Part shown: piece after piece, positions 10,003 to 17,971 of the stretch
How positions within the stretch are numbered: position 1 is the stretch's first letter
Layout: each line of letters begins with the position of its first letter
Assembly: GCA_902612915.1 (NCBI GenBank)
Contig: CACMFH010000002.1
Span: forward strand, 82,470 to 146,469
DNA length: 64,000 nt
Direction: 5' to 3'
From: an uncultured SAR86 cluster bacterium
GTDB taxonomy: Bacteria > Pseudomonadota > Gammaproteobacteria > Magnimaribacterales > D2472
Notes under the pieces: generated by a model
What the model saw: the letters and a program-made list of their open reading frames with translations, nothing else
Told to the model about the DNA's origin: nothing
The model's database searches: none
Translations under genes and position numbers: made by a program

Positions 10003-12351
10003 ATGTCAGCTCTTAATAGTTTCATAAAATCGATCGCAATATTAATAGCCTTTATTTTCATAGTAATGGGCACAGTTTATATTCTAATCATAACCAAACC
10101 AGAGAGCGTTATTTTTGTAACTAATAAGTTGTTAAACGAAGATTATTCAATGGAATTCAAAGAGGCTAAATCTAATACAAATTTTTTATCACCCATAGTT
10201 GTTTTAAGTGATGTTTCAATTAGAGAAACTAATCAGAACGAAATCTTTCAGGCTGACGAAATTAAGATAGGAATAAAAATAATAAAATCTATACTAGATG
10301 GACATTTACACTTGAATATACTTTCTTTGATTAATATAGATTTACTAAATGAATCTAATTCTAAAGGAAACAATGGAACGTACAAATTAAAAATTAACAA
10401 CGTTTACATATCAACTAAAGAATTCACCTTTTCTTCTAATGAAACCCAAATTTTAAGTAAAGAGGGCAATTTATCTATATCAAATAAAGTTGGAGAGATA
10501 AACAATATTCCATTTAATGATCTAAAAATTTATAAAAAAGATGATTCCAATCAGTATTTATATTCCGCTTGTCTTGAATTAGATGAAAAAATTATTGAGA
10601 ATGAGGATTTGATAGATTTGAATGAATTCTCAGATAAAAACATTAATCTTAAAGTATATAGCAAAGGTCACCTCGACTCTAAGAAGAATGAAATCGTAGC
10701 ACTTAACAAGTATATTTTCAAAGATTCATATATTGTTACAGGAACAAAATACGAAGTTAAGAAAATCGATGCTGTTTTATATACAAACATTAATCAAAAG
10801 TTAAGTGGAATATTTTCTGCAAAAATTCCAGATCAAATGATAAATGGATCCATCTCAGTTTTTGATAATAAATTAATACTTAGGTCAGATGTTTCTATAA
10901 AAATGGATAATTTTGTTAATTTTGGCGATTATTTAAGCTTAAGTGGCACTGAAACTTTTAATGCAAAATTATCTATTGATAATAATGCTTCTCTTGAGTT
11001 AAATAGTAATTTAAGTAACACAACTTTTTCATCTTACATTGACGAATTAAATAAAAGACCATCTGATAATTTAAAAACAAAGATTTTAATATCTGATTTA
11101 TCGCAACCAACATATGAGATCAAGAATGATAAGTTTAGTGCTTTTATTAATAATGATAATGGATATTTTTCACTTGGATCATCATTTGATGAAGATATCA
11201 AGAAACTAAATTTTATTGATGGATTTTATATATTTCTTGAATTAGATGAACTTAAGATTGGAAATTTAGTAGTAGAAAATCAATTAAATGATGAATCAAA
11301 TCTTAAATTGATAAAACTAAAAATTAAACAGCTGGATTTTTTTAATAACATTTATTTTGATCAAATTTTTGAAATTAATTTTAGTGATGATGAAACTGAA
11401 TCTTATTTTTATGGCAATAATCTTAATGGTACTTTAAGAATTGATTCCTCAGGATTTACAAGAATTGATGTTTTTGATACCAAATTTGAATTTAAAGCAG
11501 TAAATATTTTTGACTCAACTGATGCTTTCAAACTGAATGATGTAAATCTTAGATTTGTTGGAAAAAATATTCAAACTTTTGATGATATATTTCAAAATAT
11601 TGATTTTTATTTTTTAAAAAATAAAACTGTAACAACTATTGATAATATTAAAATTTCAAGTAAGAACTTTAATATTGGACCATCTTTCAAAAATGAAAAA
11701 GCATACATAAGCTATAACAATCAAAATGACTTGTATAAAATTAGAGGCTCATTTGAGTTTGATAATCAAAAAGATTTACTTGGAAAATTAATAAATTATG
11801 ATTTTGACTACCTGTTTTCCGACTTAAATATTCAATGGATAAGTTCTACTCAACTAAAAAATTTAGAAGGTAGAATAAGATTTAAAATAAAAGACCTTGA
11901 ATCTAATACATCTCTACCAAACTCTGCATTATTAAATGCTGTTAAGGTATTTAATTTAAATGCATTGGTGTCCAGTCTTGGCGATGAGACAAGTTTTAAT
12001 TCTTCAAAATTAATTATTAGTAGGGCAGAGGGTGACTTTTATATTGGACAGAATAGAGCATTATTAACAAAACCAATTAAATTAGAGACAGCAGAAGCAA
12101 AAATGTCTTGGACTGGTGAGATTTTAAAAAATAATAATGGCCTTATGGATCAGCTTGATTTAAGTTTAGAAATGCGATTGAAAGTATCGGAAAATATTCC
12201 ATGGTATGCAGCGGTCTTTGGAGGTATTCCCGCTCTTGCTGGAGGCTTTGTTTTAGAAAATATAATTGATGAGAGAGTTGACGATGCCTCAACCTTCGAA
12301 TTTAATATTACTGGGTCGATCGATGATCCTAAAATTATCAGATTAAATTAA
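10003..12351 (+). CDS. yhdP: YhdP-like AsmA-family envelope protein, shortened
   Basis: A 782-residue protein with one N-terminal membrane helix (about 10-30) and a long beta-rich periplasmic body. The C-terminal block, from about residue 640, matches YhdP/DUF3971: LEGRIRFKIKDLE, then SRAEGDFYIGQNRALLTKPIKLETAEAKMSWTG, then VSENIPWYAAVFGGIPALAGGFVLE. YhdP belongs to the AsmA-like bridge proteins proposed to carry phospholipid to the outer membrane. E. coli YhdP is near 1270 residues, so about a third of the bridge is missing here. Its place after mreBCD is as in other gammaproteobacteria, although the usual rng and maf genes between are absent. Its last 9 bases overlap mgtE on the other strand. 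Confidence 0.8.
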   Translation: MSALNSFIKSIAILIAFIFIVMGTVYILIITKPESVIFVTNKLLNEDYSMEFKEAKSNTNFLSPIVVLSDVSIRETNQNEIFQADEIKIGIKIIKSILDGHLHLNILSLINIDLLNESNSKGNNGTYKLKINNVYISTKEFTFSSNETQILSKEGNLSISNKVGEINNIPFNDLKIYKKDDSNQYLYSACLELDEKIIENEDLIDLNEFSDKNINLKVYSKGHLDSKKNEIVALNKYIFKDSYIVTGTKYEVKKIDAVLYTNINQKLSGIFSAKIPDQMINGSISVFDNKLILRSDVSIKMDNFVNFGDYLSLSGTETFNAKLSIDNNASLELNSNLSNTTFSSYIDELNKRPSDNLKTKILISDLSQPTYEIKNDKFSAFINNDNGYFSLGSSFDEDIKKLNFIDGFYIFLELDELKIGNLVVENQLNDESNLKLIKLKIKQLDFFNNIYFDQIFEINFSDDETESYFYGNNLNGTLRIDSSGFTRIDVFDTKFEFKAVNIFDSTDAFKLNDVNLRFVGKNIQTFDDIFQNIDFYFLKNKTVTTIDNIKISSKNFNIGPSFKNEKAYISYNNQNDLYKIRGSFEFDNQKDLLGKLINYDFDYLFSDLNIQWISSTQLKNLEGRIRFKIKDLESNTSLPNSALLNAVKVFNLNALVSSLGDETSFNSSKLIISRAEGDFYIGQNRALLTKPIKLETAEAKMSWTGEILKNNNGLMDQLDLSLEMRLKVSENIPWYAAVFGGIPALAGGFVLENIIDERVDDASTFEFNITGSIDDPKIIRLN

Positions 12352-13671
12352 ATAAATAGTTGCCAAACCTAAGAATGACAAAAATCCGACTACGTCAGTT
12401 ACAGTAGTAACTACCACGCTTCCCCCAATTGCAGGATCTTGATTAAATTTTCGTAATATAAGAGGAACTAAAATTCCAGCAATTACTGAACTAATGAGAT
12501 TAATTACCAATGCACAAGATATTAAAATAGCTATAGTAATATCTTTAAACCAACTAAATGTAACAAATCCAACTAAAATTGATAAAACTATTCCATTTAA
12601 TATAGATACCGCCAACTCTCTTTTGAAAAGCCAACGAATATTTGATGTATTTATTTGCTCCAACGTTAAGCCTCTCAATACAATTGTTAGTGTTTGAGTA
12701 GCTGCAACACCTCCCATACTTGCAACTATAGGCATTAGAACTGCTAGATAGACAATTTTATCAATTACGTCTTGAAATAAATTTATTGTGCTTGCAGCAA
12801 TGAAAGCTGTAACCAGGTTCATGCTTAACCAAAATACTCTACTTTTTGCTGCTCTTCCTGGAGGAGCAAAAGTATCTTCAGCAACACCTGCCATTCCTAA
12901 TAGATTTTGATCTGCATCCTCTCTTATCACATCAACAACATCATCAATTGTTATTCTTCCTATTAACTGACCATCCTTATCTACCACTGGTGAAGAAATC
13001 AAATCATTTCTCTCAAATAAAGTTGCAACCTCTTTGTCATCAAGATCTGCATCTATTGGAAGAAATTCAGTTTCCATTATTTCTCTTACAAGCATCGTAG
13101 GCTTAGAGGTAATTATTTTGCTTATTAAAAGTTCACCCAAATATTCATTTTCGTTGTTGACTACAAATATCTTGTCAGTATTCTCAGGAAGATCTACTTG
13201 ATCTCTTAAATAAGTTATTACTTCATTAATTGAGTTGTTTGGCCTAACACTAATCACATCTGTATTAAGTAACCCCCCAGCAGTATTATCTGGAAATGTA
13301 AGACCAATTTCGATTCTTCTTCTATCTACCAAAGACATATTTGATAAGATCTTGTTCATTCTTTCTTCTGGGAGATTTTGCAAGATGTCTACAATCTCAT
13401 CTAACTCAAGCTCTTTAACCGCTTCAATCAATTCCTCATTAGAAATATTTGAAACTAAATCTTGTTGAATTTCTTCACCTAACTCAAAGAGAACATCGCC
13501 TTCTTCTTCTGTTTTTAATAAAGAAAATAAAAGGTTTCTTTGTTTGGGGGGTGAAGATTCAAGAGCATGAGCAATTTCTGGCGCAGTCATTTTGCTTAAA
13601 AGCCTTCTAATCTGATTCAAAGATAGATTAGACGCATCATCTAATATTGTCTTAATATCACTATCACTCAT
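12343..13671 (-). CDS. mgtE: Magnesium transporter MgtE
   Basis: A 442-residue Mg2+ channel/transporter. Domains in order: helical N domain (about 1-125, LRRLLSKMTAPEIAHALES and later LPEERMNKILSNM), a CBS pair (about 130-250) and a membrane domain of five helices (about 275-440). The pore signatures MPIVASMGGVAATQTLTIVLRGL and VVVTTVTDVVGFLSFLGLA are present. Mg2+ binding to the N and CBS domains gates the pore in studied members. Its 3' end overlaps the yhdP-like gene by 9 bases tail to tail. Probably its own promoter lies in or just before 13672-13695. Confidence 0.95.
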   Translation of the reverse strand: MSDSDIKTILDDASNLSLNQIRRLLSKMTAPEIAHALESSPPKQRNLLFSLLKTEEEGDVLFELGEEIQQDLVSNISNEELIEAVKELELDEIVDILQNLPEERMNKILSNMSLVDRRRIEIGLTFPDNTAGGLLNTDVISVRPNNSINEVITYLRDQVDLPENTDKIFVVNNENEYLGELLISKIITSKPTMLVREIMETEFLPIDADLDDKEVATLFERNDLISSPVVDKDGQLIGRITIDDVVDVIREDADQNLLGMAGVAEDTFAPPGRAAKSRVFWLSMNLVTAFIAASTINLFQDVIDKIVYLAVLMPIVASMGGVAATQTLTIVLRGLTLEQINTSNIRWLFKRELAVSILNGIVLSILVGFVTFSWFKDITIAILISCALVINLISSVIAGILVPLILRKFNQDPAIGGSVVVTTVTDVVGFLSFLGLATIYLI

Positions 13672-13695
13672 TCATTAATTCTAACCTGAAAAGAA

Positions 13696-14967
13696 TTATC
13701 TATATCTAGATGATGGAATATTATTTTTTTTTCTATATTTTGAAATTGTTCTTCTAGCCAAACCAAACCCTCTCTTGTTAAGTTCAATTGCAATTTTTTT
13801 ATCACTTTTTGGTTTGTTTTCAGAATTAACAATATCTTTTATTAGCTTCATAAGTTGAGTTGCAGAAATGCCCCTAGTTTTAGAAACTGAAGATAATAAT
13901 AAAGACTTTAGAGGCATAACTCCTTTGGGAGTATCAATATACTTGTTCCTTAAAATTCTTGACACTGTTGAGGGATGAACCCCTATCTCATCTGCAATTT
14001 CTTTGTTGCTAAGAGTATTTAGCTTAAGTGGATTATCTTCAAAAAATGCTATTTGTTTGGTGCAAATATATTCTCCAACATTTTTTACCGTATCATTTCT
14101 TTTTTTTACTGATGATAGAAGCCACTTTGCGTCATTAATTTTTTGCAATATTTCTTCATTTTTCTTTTTCTTTAATTCTTTTTTTACTTCACTGATCAGT
14201 TCATTATCTAATTTTATTAAAGGAAAATTATTATCGTTAAATTCAATCTTGGTATTTTTATCTACAAATGAGACTTTTAAGTCTGCCTCAATAAAATCAG
14301 TTTTTTCAAAGTTTAAGCCAGGACTCAAATCACAGTTCTTAATTTCATTTAAGGCTGACTTAAATTCTTTATCTGTATAACCATTTTCAAGAGCCATCTT
14401 TCTAATTTCATTGAGATTATCAAGCTTATCATTTAGAAGAATATCTTCGATTAAAGCTCTATTAGTTTTTGAAATATTTTTTTTATTATCAACTTGAATT
14501 TTTATACATTCTTTATGATTTCTATAACCAATACCACTAGGATTTAATTTGTGAACTATATTTAAAAGAATGTTTTCGATCTCCTGTTCTGAGTAAATAA
14601 AATTAGATATCTCCTCAATCTGATCTATGCTTTCTGAAAGTTCACCAGATTCATCAATACATCCAATAATTAATTTAGCAATTTTTACTTCTCTTTTATT
14701 TAAATGAAAATCATCCAACTGAGCAATTAAAGATTCCCTTAAACTAACTCTTGACTCTATATCAAAGCTGAAATCGGAATGATTAAAATCTTCATAATCT
14801 TTATTAGCATCATTTTTTTCTAAAAATGGATTTTCTATTATCTCTTTTTCAATTTTTTTAATTAATTCAAATCTTGAAAGTTGCAGCAAATCTATTGATT
14901 TTTTTAAGGATGGTGTAAGTTTTACACTTTGCTTTTGTTTTAAGTTTTTTGAAAGAATAATACTCAT
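13696..14967 (-). CDS. rpoN: RNA polymerase sigma-54 factor RpoN
   Basis: A 423-residue sigma-54. Region I is recognisable at residues 1-50 (LTPSLKKSIDLLQLSRFELIKKIEKEIIENPFLE); the core-binding region follows; the HTH is at about 320-350 (IGVHPSTVSRILRNKYIDTPKGVMPLKS); the RpoN box near 400 reads ARRTISKYRKKNNIPSS, which contacts the -24 element. The acidic region II between regions I and III is much reduced, making it shorter than the E. coli protein (477). It needs an AAA+ enhancer-binding activator, none of which is encoded in this window. It sits immediately behind lptB (no gap), as in most gammaproteobacteria. Confidence 0.95.
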   Translation of the reverse strand: MSIILSKNLKQKQSVKLTPSLKKSIDLLQLSRFELIKKIEKEIIENPFLEKNDANKDYEDFNHSDFSFDIESRVSLRESLIAQLDDFHLNKREVKIAKLIIGCIDESGELSESIDQIEEISNFIYSEQEIENILLNIVHKLNPSGIGYRNHKECIKIQVDNKKNISKTNRALIEDILLNDKLDNLNEIRKMALENGYTDKEFKSALNEIKNCDLSPGLNFEKTDFIEADLKVSFVDKNTKIEFNDNNFPLIKLDNELISEVKKELKKKKNEEILQKINDAKWLLSSVKKRNDTVKNVGEYICTKQIAFFEDNPLKLNTLSNKEIADEIGVHPSTVSRILRNKYIDTPKGVMPLKSLLLSSVSKTRGISATQLMKLIKDIVNSENKPKSDKKIAIELNKRGFGLARRTISKYRKKNNIPSSRYR

Positions 14968-15681
14968 TTATGAATACATATTTCCAAGATAGACCTTTTT
15001 AACTAAATCATTGTTAATCAGATTTTTTTTATTACCTTCTGCAATTAATTTACCATCATTGATAATTGCAGCTTGATTACATATTTCTAGAGTTTCTCTA
15101 ACATTATGATCTGTAATTAAAATTCCAATATTCTTTTTTGATAACTTTATAAGGACATTTTTAATATCCTCTATCGCAATTGGATCAATGCCTGCAAACG
15201 GCTCATCTAATAAAATAATTTTTGGTTTGGATGCAAGAGTTCTGGCAATTTCGACTTTTCTTCTTTGACCACCTGACAGCTGCCTACCTTTCAAATCTAA
15301 TATATCTGATAGATCAAATTCTTCAATTGAGGTATCTATAAATTTTTTAATGTCTACCTTGCTTTTAAAAGAAAGTTCTGCAAGTCCATAAAGATTATCT
15401 TTAACAGACAGATTAAGAAATATAGAGGGTTCTTGAGGTAAATACTTTAAACCAAGATTGGACCTCAGATGCATTGGCATTTTTGTGATATCTTCTTTTT
15501 CAAGGATCACTCTCCCATTATCAGCATTTATAAGACCAGCAATAATGTAAAAGGTTGAGGTCTTGCCAGCCCCATTAGGCCCCAACAAACCGAAAATTTC
15601 TCCGTAATTTACATTAAAAGATATATCTGAAATAATTTTTTTATCTTTAATCGATTTGAACACATTACTTATTTCTAACAT
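14968..15681 (-). CDS. lptB: LPS export ABC transporter ATPase LptB
   Basis: A 237-residue ABC ATPase that powers extraction of lipopolysaccharide from the inner membrane with LptF and LptG. Walker A is GLLGPNGAGKTSTFYI (about 32-47), the Q-loop lies in LGLKYLPQEPSIF, the signature is QLSGGQRRKVEIAR, Walker B is PKIILLDEPFAGIDPIA and the switch His is in GILITDHNVRETL. Length and motifs match LptB rather than LivF/G. It begins 2 bases after lptA and abuts rpoN. Confidence 0.96.
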   Translation of the reverse strand: MLEISNVFKSIKDKKIISDISFNVNYGEIFGLLGPNGAGKTSTFYIIAGLINADNGRVILEKEDITKMPMHLRSNLGLKYLPQEPSIFLNLSVKDNLYGLAELSFKSKVDIKKFIDTSIEEFDLSDILDLKGRQLSGGQRRKVEIARTLASKPKIILLDEPFAGIDPIAIEDIKNVLIKLSKKNIGILITDHNVRETLEICNQAAIINDGKLIAEGNKKNLINNDLVKKVYLGNMYS

Positions 15682-15683
15682 TT

Positions 15684-16100
15684 TTAATTATCCGAAGTTA
15701 TCTTGCCAGTTTTTGGATTAAAGATGATTAAATTTGAGCTGATAGAAATTTTTTCGAATTTAATTGAAGCATTTCCAACTAAATGAACTTTTTCATCACT
15801 AAAAAAAAGTATCTTTTCTGCCTCTCCATTAAAAAAGTTATTTTCTTTGTGTGATTTGATTGTACTTGGATCACCTGAAATTGAAATTACTTCTTTTTTA
15901 TCATCATAAATTGCTGAGCTAGCAGAAATTTCAACATAACCAGAGTTTATATTTACATTGGAAAGAAAGTTTATATTTTTTGAATCATTTAAGAACTCAA
16001 CTTTATCAGATTCAATTTTCACTTCACTAGCGAGACTTTTTGAATTTAGATCAAGTATGAATAAAAAAAAAGGAATTATAATTAAGTATTTATTTTTCAA
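15684..16100 (-). CDS. lptA: LPS transport periplasmic protein LptA
   Basis: A 138-residue OstA/LptA domain protein with an N-terminal signal peptide (basic MKNK, hydrophobic IIIPFFLFILDL, likely cleavage after SLAS). The beta-jellyroll repeat pattern is visible: IESDKVEFLNDSKNINFLSNVNI, then ISASSAIYDDKKEVISISG, ending in ISSNLIIFNPKTGKI. LptA forms the periplasmic bridge between LptC and LptD. It is shorter than E. coli LptA (185). It starts directly after kdsD with no gap, so the kdsC and lptC genes that normally lie between are absent. Confidence 0.88.
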   Translation of the reverse strand: MKNKYLIIIPFFLFILDLNSKSLASEVKIESDKVEFLNDSKNINFLSNVNINSGYVEISASSAIYDDKKEVISISGDPSTIKSHKENNFFNGEAEKILFFSDEKVHLVGNASIKFEKISISSNLIIFNPKTGKITSDN

Positions 16101-17066
16101 TTAAAGTATCCTTGCTTCAATCAAGTTATGCATTGATAAAACTCCAATATATTTATTTTTTTCAAGCACAACTAAAGTAAAAATTTTATTTTCTTCCATT
16201 ATTTTTGCAGCATCTACAGCAAGCGCATTTGAATCAATCGTCTTAAAAGTTTTTGTCATGACATCTTTAATTTTTGTTGTTTGAATATCTATTTTTTTAT
16301 TAATACATCTTCTTAAGTCACCGTCAGTAAAAATTCCAACTATTTTTGATTTATCTGTAACCAAAGTTACGCCTAGATTTTTTTTCGTTATTTCAATTAA
16401 TGCTTTGTCTAATAAAGTATTCAAATTGACTTTTGGAACTTTGTTACCTTTGTGCATAAGATCTTGAACTTGTGTAATAAGTTTTTTTCCTAATTTCCCT
16501 GCAGGATGAGACGATGCGAAATCTTTTTTTGTAAATCCTTTTGCTTCAAGCAGAGCTACTGCCAAAGCATCTCCAAAAGCTAAAGCATTTGTGGTGGAAG
16601 ATGTTGGCGCTAAATCAAGAGGGCAGGCTTCTTTTTTAGACCTTATTTGTATCTTAATATCAGCAAACTGTCCTATAGCTGATTTATTATTACTAGTTAA
16701 TGAGACTATTTCTTTTGCATGTCTTTTTAATGAAGATAGTATATTTATAATCTCATCAGTCTCGCCAGAATTGGAAATTAGCATAACAATATCTTTTTTA
16801 TTTATTAATCCCATGTCACCATGGGCAGCTTCAGTTGGATGAATAAATATTGATGGAGTACCGGTGCTGGATAAAGTTGCAGAAATTTTTTGAGCAACAT
16901 GACCTGACTTACCAACTCCCATGATTACAAATTTTCCATCACAATTTAAAACCTTATCGCAAAGTTCTACAAATGAACTATCCAATTGATTAGATATTGA
17001 TTGAATTGATTCTGATTCAATTTTTAAGGTTCTTTTTGCAGAAGCTATATAGTTATATTTTTTCAT
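16101..17066 (-). CDS. kdsD: Arabinose-5-phosphate isomerase KdsD
   Basis: A 321-residue protein converting ribulose-5-phosphate to arabinose-5-phosphate, the first step to Kdo. The SIS domain (about 35-175) contains VIMGVGKSGHVAQKISATLSSTGTPSIFIHPTEAAHGDMG and MLISNSGETDEI. A CBS pair follows (about 205-320), with IVGIFTDGDLRRCI. Length matches KdsD/KpsF. First gene of the minus-strand kdsD-lptA-lptB-rpoN unit, divergent from mlaC with 45 bases between starts. The product would feed KdsA, whose gene is at 48.6 kb. Confidence 0.95.
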   Translation of the reverse strand: MKKYNYIASAKRTLKIESESIQSISNQLDSSFVELCDKVLNCDGKFVIMGVGKSGHVAQKISATLSSTGTPSIFIHPTEAAHGDMGLINKKDIVMLISNSGETDEIINILSSLKRHAKEIVSLTSNNKSAIGQFADIKIQIRSKKEACPLDLAPTSSTTNALAFGDALAVALLEAKGFTKKDFASSHPAGKLGKKLITQVQDLMHKGNKVPKVNLNTLLDKALIEITKKNLGVTLVTDKSKIVGIFTDGDLRRCINKKIDIQTTKIKDVMTKTFKTIDSNALAVDAAKIMEENKIFTLVVLEKNKYIGVLSMHNLIEARIL

Positions 17067-17096
17067 CTTAAACTTGAAAATTTATTTAATCCCTAA

Positions 17097-17105
17097 TGTT
17101 ATAAT
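17097..17105 (+). promoter_or_regulatory. Extended -10 promoter element for mlaC
   Basis: The sequence TGTTATAAT is a perfect extended -10 element (TGnTATAAT). A TTGAAA lies upstream at 17074-17079, but with a 20-base spacer it is too far for a good -35, which extended -10 promoters do not require. Start of transcription is expected about 7 bases after the hexamer, at or next to the A of the mlaC ATG (17112), so the mRNA may be leaderless. Confidence 0.6.
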
Positions 17106-17111
17106 AGTCTA

Positions 17112-17753
17112 ATGTTGCATACACTCAAAAAATATTTATTTCTTTTTTTGCTCATTTTAAATATAAACAACATTTACACTGCAGAAAATCCATATATTTT
17201 TATAGATTCCAACGCACAGGATATGGTTAAAGTACTTACATCAAACTCCAATCTATTTGAATCTGACAGAGAAGCTTATGAAAACAAAATAAAAGAAATT
17301 TTTGAACCTATGATAGATTTTAGAAGGGTTTCAGCTAGTGTTATGGGAAAAAAATATTATCTTCTGGCAACGAAAGAGCAAAGAGGTGAGTTTATTGACA
17401 TATTCAAAGACTCACTTTTAAATACCTACGCAGAAACACTTGCTCAATGGGGAGAATCAACTATTTCAACTGAATTTCCAAAAGACGACTTTATATCAAA
17501 AAAATTTGAAAGTTTTGAAAGTAATATCGAGGTTAAACAAATTTTAAATACAGGCACAAGCGAATATCCAATATCATATAAGCTTAGGAAAAGTGATAAT
17601 GGTTGGAAAATTGTAAATATTATTATTAATGGTGTAAATCTTGGCCTAACTTTTCGTAATCAATTTCAAGCTCTTGCTATATCTCATAATGAAGACATTG
17701 AACTAACATTAAAAAATTGGGTTTCTGATGCAGGCGATGCAGGCATTTCATAA
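17112..17753 (+). CDS. mlaC: MlaC-like periplasmic phospholipid-binding protein
   Basis: A 213-residue Tol-Toluene/MlaC family protein with a signal peptide (MLHTLKKYLFLFLLILNINNIYTA, cleavage near residue 24). Family segments include IKEIFEPMIDFRRVSASVMGKKYYLLATKEQRGEFIDIFKDSLLNTYAETLAQW and the late YKLRKSDNGWKIVNIIINGVNLGLTFRNQF. MlaC shuttles phospholipid between the OmpC-MlaA complex and MlaFEDB. It precedes ibaG and murA as usual, but the mlaF, mlaE, mlaD and mlaB genes normally around it are not here; kdsD is the direct upstream neighbour. Confidence 0.9.
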   Translation: MLHTLKKYLFLFLLILNINNIYTAENPYIFIDSNAQDMVKVLTSNSNLFESDREAYENKIKEIFEPMIDFRRVSASVMGKKYYLLATKEQRGEFIDIFKDSLLNTYAETLAQWGESTISTEFPKDDFISKKFESFESNIEVKQILNTGTSEYPISYKLRKSDNGWKIVNIIINGVNLGLTFRNQFQALAISHNEDIELTLKNWVSDAGDAGIS

Positions 17754-17754
17754 T

Positions 17755-17970
17755 ATGGAAGATACAATCAAGAAAATTATTACTGCTAGTATTGAGGATG
17801 CGAAATGTAGCTTTGAAGGCGATTCATGTAATTTGAAACTAGTTGTTACATCTAGCACATTTTCAGATATGTCTCTTATAGATCAACATAAAACAGTTAT
17901 GAGGCTTTTGGAAGATAAATTTCAATCAGGTGAATTACACGCTTTAAGTTTAGAGACAAAGACTTTCTAA
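17755..17970 (+). CDS. ibaG: BolA-family protein IbaG
   Basis: A 71-residue BolA-like protein. The class II KH-like fold is indicated by FEGDSCNLKLVVTSSTFSDMSLIDQHKTVMRLL and the closing GELHALSLETKTF, close to E. coli IbaG/YrbA. These proteins partner monothiol glutaredoxins in handling [2Fe-2S] clusters and acid response. I start it at ATG 17755, two bases after the mlaC stop, which gives the usual N-terminus MEDTIKKIITASI; a start 9 codons earlier overlaps mlaC. Placed between mlaC and murA as in Pseudomonas and relatives. Confidence 0.88.
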   Translation: MEDTIKKIITASIEDAKCSFEGDSCNLKLVVTSSTFSDMSLIDQHKTVMRLLEDKFQSGELHALSLETKTF

Positions 17971-17971
17971 T

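Noticed and set aside
14003..14380. 125-residue ORF opposite rpoN
   Set aside because: Low-complexity Phe/Ser-rich translation in antisense to a well-supported gene; a shadow frame. The same applies to the antisense ORFs in murE (32796-33442), ftsZ (28329-28724) and ftsW (37084-37461).
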